NCBI GenBank assembly: GCA_030248215.1 | Contig: JASANG010003532.1 | Coordinates: forward strand, 297,076-361,075 | Length of the DNA stretch: 64,000 bases | Direction: 5' to 3' | Origin: Enoplolaimus lenunculus | Lineage: Eukaryota; Nematoda; Enoplea; Enoplida; Thoracostomopsidae | In this document: positions 1 through 11,989 of the stretch, piece by piece | Layout of the letters: each line of letters starts with the position of its first letter | How positions within the stretch are numbered: the stretch's first letter is position 1 | Notes under the pieces: model-generated | The model's input: the letters and a program-made list of their open reading frames with translations, nothing else | What the model was told of the DNA's origin: nothing | Databases searched by the model: none | Translations under genes and position numbers: made by a program

Positions 1-1455
1 GTAGACCAAATGTTTTAAAGTAAAACCACATTGCGTTTCCAAATCAAAAATTATTACTGCAATGATTGCTATATGAAATTCAGTTGGTATATGTTTGATA
101 GTAATTTGCAAAGCAACAAATTGTTTCGTATGTAAGGCTCGATGGCTGCGTTTCTGATACCATACTTAAGTACGACTAACTACTAAATACATATGACCGT
201 GCTAAATAACTACATCACCATTTTGTCATTTTTAAATGCTTATTTACTTTAAGTTAAAGTAAACATATACTCACAAGTGGCTGATTAAATTTGTTATACT
301 ATAGACTGACAGTTCTGGTATACGAACCTTGGGCTAATTAAAATAGTACACGCATGGTGAGCTCAGACTTTCACATGTTCATCTTGAATTCTAGATTTCA
401 AGTTCAGAAATACTTAAACCTTTTGATATGTAATTATTAATTAAGAAACAGCTATGTATTTTTTAATTAAATTAGCAGATTGTCCCAAATTCAAAACTGT
501 TTTTAATTTCAAAACGATTTTCTGTGTACACTTAAATCGTTAGCCCTAAAAATCATTGATTCTATCAATAATTACAAGTTGTTTTGTACATTTTCCTACT
601 ATATGGTTAACGTCGGAACCACGCATGAATGCATATCAGACAATTATTACAAAATAAAACGTCCAGTACAAAAGTTTAACAGAAAGTCCATAGGAATTTA
701 AGACACTATTTTGAATTGGTTCATAGAATTTAGCATCACCTGATTCGAGCTAAATTTTATCGCGTTATATTTGAGATTTTTTTATAAAATATACTCAAAT
801 TTAAACAAATTTACTATACTTTTTCGAAAATAACACTTTAGTTCTTTCGAAATTTTTTATTGAATTTTGCTTCTGAAATTTCAACTAATTCTTGTAATAT
901 CGTACATAAAATGCGACTTCAAAATTTGAATCTTTTAGTTGAGCCTTGTGAAAAAATATTAAACGCCATTTCATTGAATAAAAGCTGTTTGCTTTTAAGT
1001 CTAAACCGAAACCTATTGGCCGAAGTTTATCGGTAGTTTATACTTCCTATGTCTAACACAGCATAATCGTCGCTAACTAAAATATTTTCAAAATTTTTCA
1101 ACAGCCACGCAAACGTACCCTATTGCCAAGTGCACTGATCTTAGTACAAATTTCTGTTTGGAAACCGCGTTTAGACCGCCCATATACCACCTAAACTTCT
1201 GGAATAAATTATTAATTATACGTCACAGTTTACGTACTATATTTTAGGCAAAAACTCTCAGAGTTACAAAGTACTGTAGCCTAAAATGGAATATTAATTT
1301 AACTAATGTAAAATATGTAATTGAACTGTTGGCGGTCTGGGGTTTTTCAGCCTAATACGCTGGTTAACTTAGGCATGGTTCAGAAAAGTATTTAGTGGTA
1401 TCCCGTGTCAAAAAATAACATCTTGTTTCGAACGTTTCTGTTGCTTTAAAGTGTA
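1..1455. other. Gene-free AT-rich stretch
   Basis: No open frame with splice logic, no terminal repeats and no tandem pattern seen on either strand. Confidence 0.5.
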
Positions 1456-1610
1456 TTTTAACTCTTTCTCACATGAATGTTTTCTATCTTATGTGTAGAA
1501 ACATGCTTTCCAGTTTGGAGTCAAATTCCGGCTTTCAAATGATAAGCATTTGCCGTTAACACTAACCTATCGCAGCTTGTCACTCGAACCCGAGAATGCT
1601 CTTACATTTT
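1456..1610 (-). repeat. Family C SINE, old fragment
   Basis: ACTCTTTCTCACATGAATGT and, later, GCTTGTCACTCGAACCCGAG match the reverse-strand copy at 30288. Strongly diverged. Confidence 0.45.
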
Positions 1611-2532
1611 GTTGAGATTTTGTATTGCTTAAGCATATTCAAATTGTTAAATACTGTACATTGTACATATTTGGCGTTTCACAGTTTGCGCTAAGTTGCT
1701 CACTAATCTATTATATTTGATAAAAAGCTACTAAACCTTAATACTTTAACACCTGACTCAAATTCAGCATATACTGCAAGTTGGTGATAGGCCCTGTTAC
1801 TTTCAACAAAGAGATTCACTGTAGTCTGAAAGTAATTTGATGTATACGAACGGTTAACAAAAATATCGAGCCGTACTACAACCGCGTGCCTTAACTGTGC
1901 CTCAAGAACTGTTATTCCCCGCGGTCGATGGCGGTAAGCAACGGGAAAACATAAAAATATTTAACACAACTTTAAAATATAACCCACACCATAAAATTTT
2001 AACACACCACGTGTAATCTTTTCATGTCCCACAGTTTTCTTATGCTAGTTCAGGCCCGTAGCCAGCTAGGACTAACAAGTAAAATTCCTTCCCCAAGTGA
2101 TCATGTGAAGTTTCCCCTAAGAGTATATTAATGTAAAATTTTTACTCTGGCGATTTCTAGCACTCAAAGGGTCAGGTGCAGTGGATTCAAGCTGAAATTT
2201 CATGAATGCTCGCATGTGTGTTGCGAGAGCTGGCGGAAATCTGTTTAACCAAATCATGCTGGCACGATCACCATTGTTCTGATATCAGTGCATCATTAAT
2301 CAGTTCTCAAAAGGCTGTTACAACTATTCGTTATTCGAAATATCTTTTCAGGGCCAAGGTTTTGTCCGATACCCCTTAACAACTAACTTACCATGGAATC
2401 TATTGCAAAGAATACCTAATGACATTGTGTGGAGTTGGTATAGCCTACAATTCCCTCAACGGAATGATACCAGTCGTAGTAGGATTACATTTATTGAGCG
2501 AAGCTCGAACACACGTAAGCAATTACGGTGAT

Positions 2533-3245
2533 ATGCAAATTAGTTATTAGCTAATTATTCATTTATCGGTTTTGGAGGTTTGTAAGCAATTTCTTCAGAT
2601 TCCTCGCACGCAAAAACCTTTCAGAATTATTGGAATAATTCAAAAAGTCCTAATTTTGCCTCGTCAGTTAAGCAAATATGCAAATAATCTATTAGCTAAC
2701 TATTCGATAATCGCCTTTAAAGGATTGTATACAATTTATTCAGATTCCTCGCACCCGAAAACCCTTTAGTGCTGAAATTATATTGCTTTAACCTTAATAA
2801 TTATTGAAATAATTTAAAAAGTCCTAATTTTGCCTGGTCAATTAAGCTAATATGCAAATTAGCTATTAGCTAACTATTCAATTATCGGTTTTGAAGGTTT
2901 GTAAACAATTTATTCAAATTTCTCACACCTAAAAACCCTTTAGTGCTGAAATTATATTGCTTTTAACCATAATAATTAGTAAAATATTGTAAAAAGTCCT
3001 AATTTAGGCTTATAAACTATGCTAATATGCAAATTATCTATTAGCTAACTGTTCAATTATCCGTTTTGGAGATTTGTAAACAGTCTACGCAGATTCCTCG
3101 CACCCAAAACCCTTCAATGCTAAAATTAGATGGCTTCTCACTGTAATAATTAGTGAAATATTGTGGAAAGTCCTAATTTAGGCTTAATTAATTATGCAAA
3201 TTTGTCTGTAGCTAATAAACGGCTTTAAATTTTAAAACCCAATGC
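2533..3245 (+). repeat. Tandem array, four units of about 145-175 bp
   Basis: Anchors ATGCAAAT at 2533, 2678, 2852, 3027 and 3194 start successive imperfect units with AGCTAACTATTC, GGTTTTGGAGGTTTGTAA, CAGATTCCTCGCAC and AAAGTCCTAATTT. Confidence 0.82.
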
Positions 3246-3275
3246 GAGGTTAACACTTCGGTATAATTGGCTTTC

Positions 3276-3395
3276 AAACAAAAAAAGTTTATTGAAATCG
3301 GTTCGGCCGTTCCTGAGATTCTTTTCGGACGGACAGACGGGCAGACGGACGGACGGACATCCACCTGTCGACCCCCAAGTACAAAACATAAAACG
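3276..3395 (+). repeat. Dispersed 3' module with GGAC microsatellite
   Basis: AAATCGGTTCGGCCGTTCCT, then a (GGAC/AGAC) run at 3327-3362 and CCACCTGTCGACCCCC. Similar 'ATCGGTT..CGTT' plus GACA-run modules end dispersed repeats in many invertebrates. It follows the tandem array directly. Confidence 0.5.
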
Positions 3396-3589
3396 GTTCG
3401 CTCAATAATTCTGAAAAAAGACTAAATTTTCTCCAGCAGTATAAAGTTAACTCCCACCTTAACGTGTCCTATTTCAGGAGTGGCGCGTAGGGAGTTCCCA
3501 TGTGTTGTAAAAGGGTCTAAGATTTTTCTAGAGGTGCTCAAAAAACTATTTGCAACCCTTTGTCCTCTCTGCTGCGGGCCAATGCGCAT

Positions 3590-3765
3590 AAAAAATGAGC
3601 CCCCCAAAAAATGACTCCCGGGTATATTTTTACGGGGGTGCGATTATCACAGAACTGTCGTGTGAAAAAATGACCCCCACTAAAAGAGACCCCCGGACAT
3701 TTTTACGCAGAGTCGCATGACAAAATGACCACAGTTAAAAAGAGACCCCCGGTTAGTTTTTCACA
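3590..3765 (+). repeat. Imperfect repeats of AAAATGACCCCC / GAGACCCCCGG
   Basis: The phrases AAAAAATGA(G/C)CCCCC and AAGAGACCCCCGG occur several times with AT-rich spacers; a degenerate tandem or MITE core. Confidence 0.45.
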
Positions 3766-4346
3766 AAACTTGTACAAAAATTATCCTTTGTGAAAATTTA
3801 TAACTTACCACTGGCGAATATTTTTAACCATAGTGAAATTTTAATTTATATGACAAAACTAAGCAAACCACTTTTATCGCTCATAATTTAAGTAACAGAC
3901 GATGAAGCTAATTTAAGTTCAAGAAAAAACTTACTTTAAAATTCAAAAGAAACGCATACATTGGCGCAGCCAGGGTTTTGGTTTGGGGACCCGTACCTCT
4001 CAACAGTTAAGGGTGGCGCATTACTTGTGGATTTTATGCCTGACGTGTGTGATTACAAACAAGGAATGGTTGCCAAAACCAAATCCGCTTCAAATATTTA
4101 ATGTTCGCGATTGAAACTATTACATGTTTCAACATCATTTTACGTTAAAACACGGGCGTGCTTAGGGTTGCCCGCCCCCTCTCAAATCCAACCCCGACCT
4201 CTATGCAGTCGAAAATCAAGAATCTTAGGTGGGCATTAGAGGTTAACGCGGGGTTGGGGCCAGAGGATGCCGGGGTCGGAATTTACCATGACACAATTTA
4301 GCCAGAATTCGAAGGCGGCACAGTAAGATTATTACATTACCATAGG

Positions 4347-4480
4347 CAGTGGCGGATCCAGAAATTGACGGTGAGGGATGCAAAAGTGGAAAATGTTAAC
4401 TTTTGACTCATGTTCATAATACATGAAGTCACACACACACTGGCCCATGTAACGAACTGGTCCCTCCCAATTTTCTGAGC
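4347..4480 (+). mobile_element. Family L end, truncated
   Basis: CAGTGGCGGATCCAGAAATT followed by TGACGGTGAGGGATGC, the left end of the L type; no right end was found. Confidence 0.45.
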
Positions 4481-4943
4481 AATATCCCTGTAATCCTAAT
4501 TTCCCGAGTAATATCCTAATTTCTCAAAAGCTTATGTTATTCAAAAGTTTAGGTTTACTGGCCCCGACCCCAGCCTTCTGGTACCCCGGCCCAGGCCCCG
4601 AGTAAAATCCTGACCCCGGGACATCTCTAATATATATGTGCGTATGCTTGTATATATGTAATATTGTTACTCTGGAAGAATTACGAGGTTTAATACTCGT
4701 CGGCAATATAGATATGCAAATTATATGTTCGGCAAAACAAACATTTCAACTCGATTTGTTGCAGTTCTACAGGAATAAGTTAAAATATCCAATACATAAT
4801 TCCATTTAGAGAACTTGGCAAATAAACCAGAAATCATACTTGAATATCATTGGTTACAATGCAAAGTCTGCAGTAAACCTGTCTGGTTCAAAAGTTTGCT
4901 CGCAAGCTTTTAATTAGAATAGATTTTAAAAACTTATATTCAT

Positions 4944-5035
4944 TGGCGGATCGAAGAAATTTCTGACGGGGGCGGGCGCAATGGTGGCGATTTTTTGCCG
5001 AAACTGGAGCCGAATATCCCGGCGTACCCCGTATA
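4944..5035 (+). mobile_element. Family L fragment
   Basis: TTGGCGGATCGAAGAAATTT then TGACGGGGGCGGGCG, the left part of the family. Confidence 0.4.
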
Positions 5036-5455
5036 CTTTTTGAATTACAGATAGTTGTTTGAAATTTAATTTAAAATCATTAACACAAACTAACAACTAT
5101 AAATGTTATATTTAGATATAGATGATTAACACCTCGTTCCAATAGATAAAGTTTTCAACTATTTTGGTGAACTTGATGAAAACTGCCACACGTACATGAT
5201 TGAACATATCGTTGCAATTAGATTACGACGCTCTACAAACCAAACTGAATCAGTTTTTTGGTGTTCTTTTGTCTACTGGTCCATTCTGCGTATGCTTTTA
5301 CCTCAACTCGTTATGGCGGCGTATTCTGTCGAAAATCCAAATCCAATGCTTTTCGACGATTACAATACAGGTTAGCGATTTTTAGTTTTGTCATTTGTGA
5401 TACATGGTACAACCACAGCTCTACCTCCGGTTCGTGTTCCGGCTGAAAATCGACC

Positions 5456-5557
5456 TCAGGCTCCGGTTGTGGTACAATTCTGGCCGGAGGTGTTAGCAAT
5501 TTCGGTAGTAAGAATTTCGAATAGTTCTTCAAAAATTGTATCGTTCGATGCGCTTGG
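5456..5557 (-). CDS. Candidate minus-strand last exon, 33 residues
   Basis: The acceptor AAACAAAACTTACAG is followed in phase 0 by PSASNDTIFEELFEILTTEI and ANTSGQNCTTTGA, then TGA. It reads as a natural acidic, amphipathic C-terminus. A second minus frame across the same DNA is also open (including PQPEPEVDFQPEHEPEVE) and continues further, so the frame is not certain. The island is GC-richer than its surroundings. No family is recognised and no upstream exon was found. Confidence 0.33.
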   Translation of the reverse strand, partial: PSASNDTIFEELFEILTTEIANTSGQNCTTTGA

Positions 5558-5865
5558 CTGTAAGTTTTGTTTAATTTTGAGGAATGATGATTTCAGACCA
5601 CAAATTCCAACTGTGAAAAATGAAAACAATAACTAAGGAATCTATTTTGATCCGCATCTGCGTTTGCGGATATTTTCGCCAAAGTTTTCGGTGAACATTG
5701 GTTTAGAAAATGGAAACTATTAACCCTTGACCGCATAAAATTTGAATTTAAATTTGATTTCAAACAATGACTCGAACTCCAGTCTCACGAGTAATAGTCG
5801 TTTATCATTAGCACCGAGACTGGGGGAACTGTAATATTTTGTTAAGCTTTTACGCAACACATAAA

Positions 5866-6149
5866 CAGTCGCAGATACAAGAATTTCAGACGGGGGGGAT
5901 TGGTAGAAAATGTTATGAAACGCAAAAATTATAAGGTAGAAACCTTATCAATTTATCACCAAAAAATCTCGTGAGCTGGAAAACAGGTAAAAAGACCTTA
6001 TCATTTTATCTCAAAAAATTTCTGAGTGAAAAATTAGGGACCTTATCTTTTTTAAAAAAACATTTTCTGATGGGAAAAATTGTAAGTTAGGACGTAACCA
6101 TTTTATCACAAAAAATCCTACCCCCCGCGCCCCTCTGGATTCGCTAGTG
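5866..6149 (+). mobile_element. Family L hAT-like MITE, 284 bp, TSD CACATAAA
   Basis: Perfect 8-bp duplication CACATAAA (5858-5865, 6150-6157). Ends CAGTCGCAGATAC and GGATTCGCTAGTG. The inside has three imperfect repeats of an ACCTTATC.TTTTATC stretch. Confidence 0.82.
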
Positions 6150-8736
6150 CACATAAACGCAAGAATGTTAAACACTGGCCTGGCACTATATGTAATGCTT
6201 CTATGCTATTTGTATTCAGTTGCTCATAGTGTATAGTGCTGAAAGTGATAATGTCCAATAATTTCACCGCAAATCCGTTGCAAGGATGCGGGATGTGGAC
6301 CCAGGCATCATGCTTCCCACGAACGCTCTCGCCTTCGCTCCCACGGAAGCGCGACTGTTTAGTAGTTGAAATTTTTACTGCATCATTTTTAAAATTTACA
6401 CTACGAAATATTGGACATTGTTAAATCTTGCTAAACATCAGCTGTGCATTTGGCTAACAAGTTGTATCTTCGTTTTATAAAAAGTTTAGACATGCTACAC
6501 CTGGGTGACCAAGCTAAGTTTCGCAACTGTTTCATTTATAATATGCTTATATTTATCGAAAATCTGTAACCAAATACTAAACATATTCATTATAAACGAA
6601 AAAATACACAAATAATAACGTATATGGAGTTCATTTTTAACCCAAACCTATAATATTTTGCACCGCATGTCTTTTGTGCTGTTATACGTATTGCCGGATA
6701 ATTGCTAGAGGGCTTTAGAGACTCCGGCTTACAAGGTTCCATTTGACCAGTTTTCTCGACTAATTAGGATTGTACCGAATTCTATAAACACAGAACTATT
6801 CAATTTTATCGTTTAATAATTTTGTTGGCGAAAAATTGTCCTACGGTATGTTTAAACGATTTTGGCTTTAATGGTACAGCCTATGATGATTCGAGTAAAA
6901 ATCTATATGATGAACGTGGTTTATTTTGTTCAACTAGGGTCAGTGGTCAAAATTTTGGCAAAAATATGCTTGCTGGTTGGAGAGTTTTTTAAATAAAATA
7001 ACATCTGATCATTTGTTTGTAGTCTTGAAACTCTGGTCTTTGGAGGCGCATGTTGGTTTTGTAGCTTTCGCTTATTAAAGTCTAATATTTTCAATAGTTG
7101 CGGAGCTGGATAATTATTTCAAACCGAATATTAGAGTGCATTCAAATATGAGAACGGAGCTAACAATTGTTTCCTCCGGTTTTTGTAGCGTTGCGTTCAC
7201 AGTTGCAATATTTGTTTGGACTTCAGCAGAAAAAATGGGTCTATATTAACTAAGCCTACGCCGAAGCGAAAACATTGACGTAAACCCGAGCAAGGGATGA
7301 ACGGATACCGGCCAACAAAGTCACGATCTCGGTCAACTTTTGTTTCGTATCTGTTTTGACGCTTTAGTGTTAAGTATGAAGTGTTATACATTTGCAATTC
7401 TGCCGAGCATATAAATATTTGGAGTTGTGCTAAAATTTACTTTCTCAATTTAAAATTTTGACACAACTTTTTGTTTTGGTTGTGTTTGATTCTTTGCAAA
7501 AAAATTTTGGACAATTTTTACGCGTATTTTTAATTATTTCTAGTGAAATTTTGCCTTTTTAACCAGAAATGTTTACTTTCTTGCCAATTTTATTCGTGTG
7601 TATGTGTGCTATGCAGGCAAACAAGTATGAAAAACTCTATTAATCAATGTCATTTCATGGTAATAAAGTATAAAATTTAGGCGAACAAACTTTATATGCT
7701 TTTATATTAATACCTGGCTCTTGAAGCTAATTCGTCAAATTAACGCCTAAAATGAGTGATTAAGTTACGTATAGGGTCTATAAGGCACAGGCGGTTGCGT
7801 GAAAGGAGGCACCGGGAAGCGTGCCTCTCGGAAAAATTAGAGAATGCAAATTAAGAGGGCACACTGCTCGTTTAGTTTCAATTGAAACCATTCCTCTTGA
7901 TTGCAGAACCATATTAATTAAATGCCGTGGTTAAAGTTTTTTCATGGTTTGATGCTGTTTTTAAATTTATTGAAGTACTTGCAGTTTGAACTTTGCAGAC
8001 GTGGTTGTTGTTAGGCTATGAATTTATAAATCGGTGGTTATGTAAAAAGTTCAACTGTGTATATACACCTCAAAGTTTCGAATTATATACGGGTATTATA
8101 TATAGGTGTTACTGAGAGAAAACAGAAAGATTCCAATCTAAACTGTGGTAAAAGTAAATTTTTGCTATTTTAATCCTATTAATTTATTTATTGTTCAAAA
8201 TGAATTTTTCAAGCAGGGTTGGTTTATTAATAAGCCACTTAATATTAACTAGTAATCCGTAGTTGTACACCTGCCCAAATATGGATATTTTAAAGCAATC
8301 GTAGTGAGTCCCATCTCACAGGCGCGGAGGTACATCGTAGGTATACTCTGGCCGCGACGTGTGTCGAGACAGTGGGATTTGAATCACATCAAAGCGAACC
8401 ATAAGAAAATACTTGGAATAAGTTTAAAGTTCAAATACATTAGTGGAGAAGTACTCCTGGAGCTTGATTATCGACGTTTGGGTTGGTAGGCCCCCAGCTA
8501 TACATTGGGCAAATATGCTCTGTTCATCTCCTTACTATAAGAAAATTACGCAACCAATTTGTTTCAAAATAAATGGCATCGCACAGAATCTCTTTTAACG
8601 TTTTCGAAATACAGTGCATTTTATTCGTATAGTCTTGTACATATTAACAGATGAAAGTTTAGTGTAGAACTTTAAACACGCGTTAAACTTAACTTGCATA
8701 CTTTTTTTGTCTACAAAATAATATATATGCAGTTAA
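6150..8736. other. Mostly unassigned stretch
   Basis: Besides repeat R at 6975, a minus-strand open piece at 7197-7397 (KVDRDRDFVGRYPFIPC) has weak splice sites. 8304-8490 has a GC-richer patch ending in a box B-like GGGATTTGAATCAC, perhaps a SINE scrap. Nothing else recognised. Confidence 0.35.
6975..7105 (+). repeat. Dispersed repeat R, copy 1
   Basis: Shares TGTTGGTTTTGT(A/T)GCTTTCG, CTTATTAAAGT and the flanking ACATCTGATCATTTGTTTGT with 21940-22085 (GCATTTGATCGTTTGTAAT). Confidence 0.5.
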
Positions 8737-8965
8737 CAGGAACGCTGCCCGAAATACGTATGTGTGGCATTCCAGCTTTAATATATAATAGACAGCCCGC
8801 TTTGCGCTACGCGCAAAAGTTAGCAAACCCACAACAATCTGCATCATAACTTTTCATACTACAGAACAGTCATAGTTATGTTCTAAGAAAATATTGTAAA
8901 CAAGTAATGCTGGAAAGTCACCCAAAATACGTATGTGTGATATTCCAGTTTTAATTATATAGATA
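8737..8965 (+). repeat. Pair of direct repeats (family M) around a 120-bp core
   Basis: GCCCGAAATACGTATGTGTG (8748) and ACCCAAAATACGTATGTGTG (8919), each followed by .ATTCCAG and a TTTAAT run. A third copy is at 51672-51720, beside a family B element. Confidence 0.55.
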
Positions 8966-8982
8966 TAGGGAAGTACGGGGCC

Positions 8983-9147
8983 AGAGCAGGCACATTTGGG
9001 GGGCCGAACCCCTAAAAAAGCTCCCACCCTAACCGGTTAAAACAAATACTGCTGAATTTTTAAAGTGCGTCTGGCTTCTTGCTCGCGAGTTTGGGGCCCC
9101 AACCTGGAATTTGAAAGGATCTTCCACCCCTATCTGCTCCGGCACTG
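8983..9147 (+). mobile_element. Family Q element, older copy
   Basis: Starts GGGGCCAGAGCAGGCAC and ends CTGCTCCGGCACTGGGG, an imperfect inverted repeat like the copy at 50697. It contains a GCGTCTGGCTTCTTGCTCGC motif shared with 10365, 19260 and 21290. Confidence 0.5.
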
Positions 9148-9473
9148 GGGAAGTGGAGCTTGGACATGATTTTATTTCCGGGACGCCTTAATATATGTTC
9201 CCAAGTTAATAGCAAACTAATCTAGAGCGTTGGACAAAAAAGTAGATTCAAACTGATTTTTAATTAATCTAAACTTTAAATTCCAGCCAAAATATTTAAA
9301 ATCGTTTAGAGAAGGAATGGAACACAGGAACGAACATTTCTTATCAGTTTGAAAATTTTTAAAATACGAAGGGTTGTCAAACAATTTAAAAGCCCAGGTT
9401 GAAATGACATGTGTCGTTTGACATAAAAAGTTTGTGTTTTATGCCGATTTAAAATTTGAACATCATGAAACTG

Positions 9474-9656
9474 TTAGGGGCGCATGCAAGGGATGGTGTA
9501 TAGGAATTGTATAGCATCTTGCAAATTCATGTGAAAAAATAAGAAAGCTATCGAACTTTCGTTGAAATAATTTGTCTCTTCATTTGGGTTAAAACAATTT
9601 TCTCGCTCGCCACACTCTTGCTCGCAAACTTTGTAGTTGAAGTTATATATACCTTC
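9474..9656 (-). CDS. Candidate minus-strand last exon with Cys cluster
   Basis: After GCGATTCATTGCAG the minus strand is open for 60 codons to TAA. It contains EGIYNFNYKVCEQECGEREN, then CFNPNEETNYFNESS. The C-x3-C-x5-C spacing with Phe after it faintly recalls PAN/apple or other small extracellular Cys domains, but this is not enough for a call. The second half is more hydrophobic. No neighbouring exon was found. Confidence 0.24.
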   Translation of the reverse strand, partial: EGIYNFNYKVCEQECGERENCFNPNEETNYFNESSIAFLFFHMNLQDAIQFLYTIPCMRP

Positions 9657-9659
9657 CTG

Positions 9660-11265
9660 CAATGAATCGCTGGATACGTCAAATGGCAACTGCCACAAAA
9701 AGTTTGCATATATAAGCACAATCGTTGAATATAAAGTTTAGATTGTAATTAGGCCCCAGGGACCATATCATATATGCATTAAAAGTGTTGCTGTCAAAAA
9801 GTTATATATGAAACCAAAACGAACACCCAGTTTTGCATATTGCAATTTTACGCGTGAGTCCAGTACAAAGCTTAGACGAGGTGGGATCGTCGCATAACTG
9901 TACATTATTAGCTAAATTTTAAAACTATTCAAATAGTTTGGCAGGTTAAAAAAGATACTCAAAATTGAAAATTTTAATTTGTACCAGATTAGGTTTTAGA
10001 TCCACGAACAGATCTTCCCGTATGAATTTTGTTTCATTCTGAACCTTTGGCCAAGATGTGGTTACGAGCAAAAAGAGTCGTTTTAGACACGTTTATGGTA
10101 TATTTTAAACTATAGCGCACAAGACATTTGCACCAAGTTTTACGTCTTGTAGGCTTGCGATGGTCTAACATTGTCTGTTCGAAGCTTTGTTTTAAACAAA
10201 TATTCTCGAAATTATTTTAAAGGTCATTTCTTGTGGCGTAGCCACAATTTCATTTCTGACGAATGTAAACATTTTTACAATCGGTACTCAATATTGTGAA
10301 AGCAGCTTCATTTGCATAATAATTAGAATTTGTCAATTGATGCATGATTATAGTAAACGTATCTACTCGTGAGCGAAGCGCGCGAAAAGCCAGATGCCTT
10401 TTAAATCTTCGGCGGTTTTTGTTTCAACCGGTTAGTGTGGAGGTCCTTTTAAGGGTGAGGGTCCCCATATGGGGTATGGGGGGTGTGTGCACCGGCCCTG
10501 ACGGTTAGAAATTGATAAAGCTTTGTCTCAATCTGTAGTGAATCTGCAACCTATTTTGCTCTTGTTTAACAGAATACTCGTGCAAATGGCATTTTGGAAA
10601 TACCAATAAACACAAGACAGTATTTTAGCATACTTCAGTTTCCTTACTCCATTACTATACTGTATTTTTTAGATATTTGAGTCTAAACCTAAGCCTAAAG
10701 CCATGTGCAACTTGACTAAAAAACGTTTTTACAATACAGCATTCTGGAACTGAAAGCCAGTTTTCAGAACCCTTTCATAGGTTAAAATAATATATGTCAT
10801 AGTCCAAACCGTAATTCAGTGTGCACTGTGTAAACTTTCAAATAAAAACAGATGCAACGGTGTGTGACCATATTTATTTTGAGATATAAAACCAAAATGA
10901 TTATTAAATTCAAGTATTACGCTACGTCATAGTTTTTCAGTACCTAATCGGGTCTCTTGATAATTTTTGACAAGGAACAGCATATATTATTGTGATTCGA
11001 AGCATATCTCGCTGACTCTTGGGACCCTATTTTCTAAAACTGGTCTGGAAAGTTTCGTGAAAACAGCGTTGTATGTTTAGTTAATATGAATTGAAATACA
11101 ATTTACATATGAAACAACTTTAGTTACATAATCTATGCGGTATGACTAAATGAAAAGTTTCCTAAACGATCAGAACCTCAGCATTAGCATGAATGAATAT
11201 ACCCAAAGGTAAACCGCTGAATTACAGTCCAATCGCACGAGCTGAAACTGAAATCGTCATATACG
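9660..11265. other. Unassigned stretch
   Basis: Apart from the degraded element at 10365, I see no gene or repeat ends. Confidence 0.4.
10365..10505 (+). repeat. GC-rich degraded element
   Basis: GAGCGAAGCGCGCGAAAAGC, GTTTCAACCGGTTAG and GGGTGTGTGCACCGGCCCTG; the first two motifs recur at 21290-21360 and, weaker, at 19260-19400. Confidence 0.4.
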
Positions 11266-11269
11266 ATTC

Positions 11270-11745
11270 CACCCTAAAGTATAACATTTTGTCCCCCGGT
11301 GTGATTTTCATCCATTGAATTTTTTACCCCATAAGATTAACAATTTTCTCCCATAAAACATTAGTTTCACTTAAAGTATACGATTTTCCACTGTATGATT
11401 TTCACTCCCTATTGAATTGCCTCTGGTCAAATGCACAAATTTTCTACCACGCGATTCTCAATCCGTTAAAGTGTACAATTTTTCCCGTATGATTTTTCGT
11501 TCCATTGGATTCCCTTTTAAGATACAGGGTTTTTTCTTCCATACGCCTATCTTCTTAAAGAATTCGATTCTTTCATCGTATGATCTTTCGGTCCATTGAA
11601 TTTCCTTAAGATATAGCATGTTCCCAGTGTAGTTTTTATGCAGAGTTTTTCTCTTTGAGGTATACGACTTATTCCCTCGCATTGGATTTTATCCCCCTTT
11701 GAGGTGTATATTTTCCCGTCACCCCCTTGAAATTTACGTTTATTC
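11270..11745 (+). repeat. Degenerate minisatellite, about 55-60 bp period
   Basis: The words GTATACGATTTTCC, TGTATGATTTTCA and TCCATTGAATT return about eight times with drift. Several open frames on both strands here are side effects. Confidence 0.6.
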
Positions 11746-11989
11746 AACAGCCAGCAACACGAATTCTGGTGAGTGCACGCGAATGCTATAACACGTTTTC
11801 AAACTAGTAGTCCAATATCAAAGCAGGCAAGCAAGTTGCTTCGTGTCGTTGCGAATTTAATTCCATTTGCAGTGGGCAATTGCCGTTAGCTAAAACACGA
11901 TCAAAAAAGCGGCCCGTGCAAAGATAACGGGCGGAACATTTTTCTGCGAACTGCAATAGAGTAAGCTTATGCTTTTAATAGGCTTAGGT

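Noticed and set aside
3422-3527. Minus-strand exon-like piece (KILDPFTTHGNSLRATPE) with fair splice sites
   Set aside because: The neighbouring DNA is repeat-like and nothing links it to another exon.
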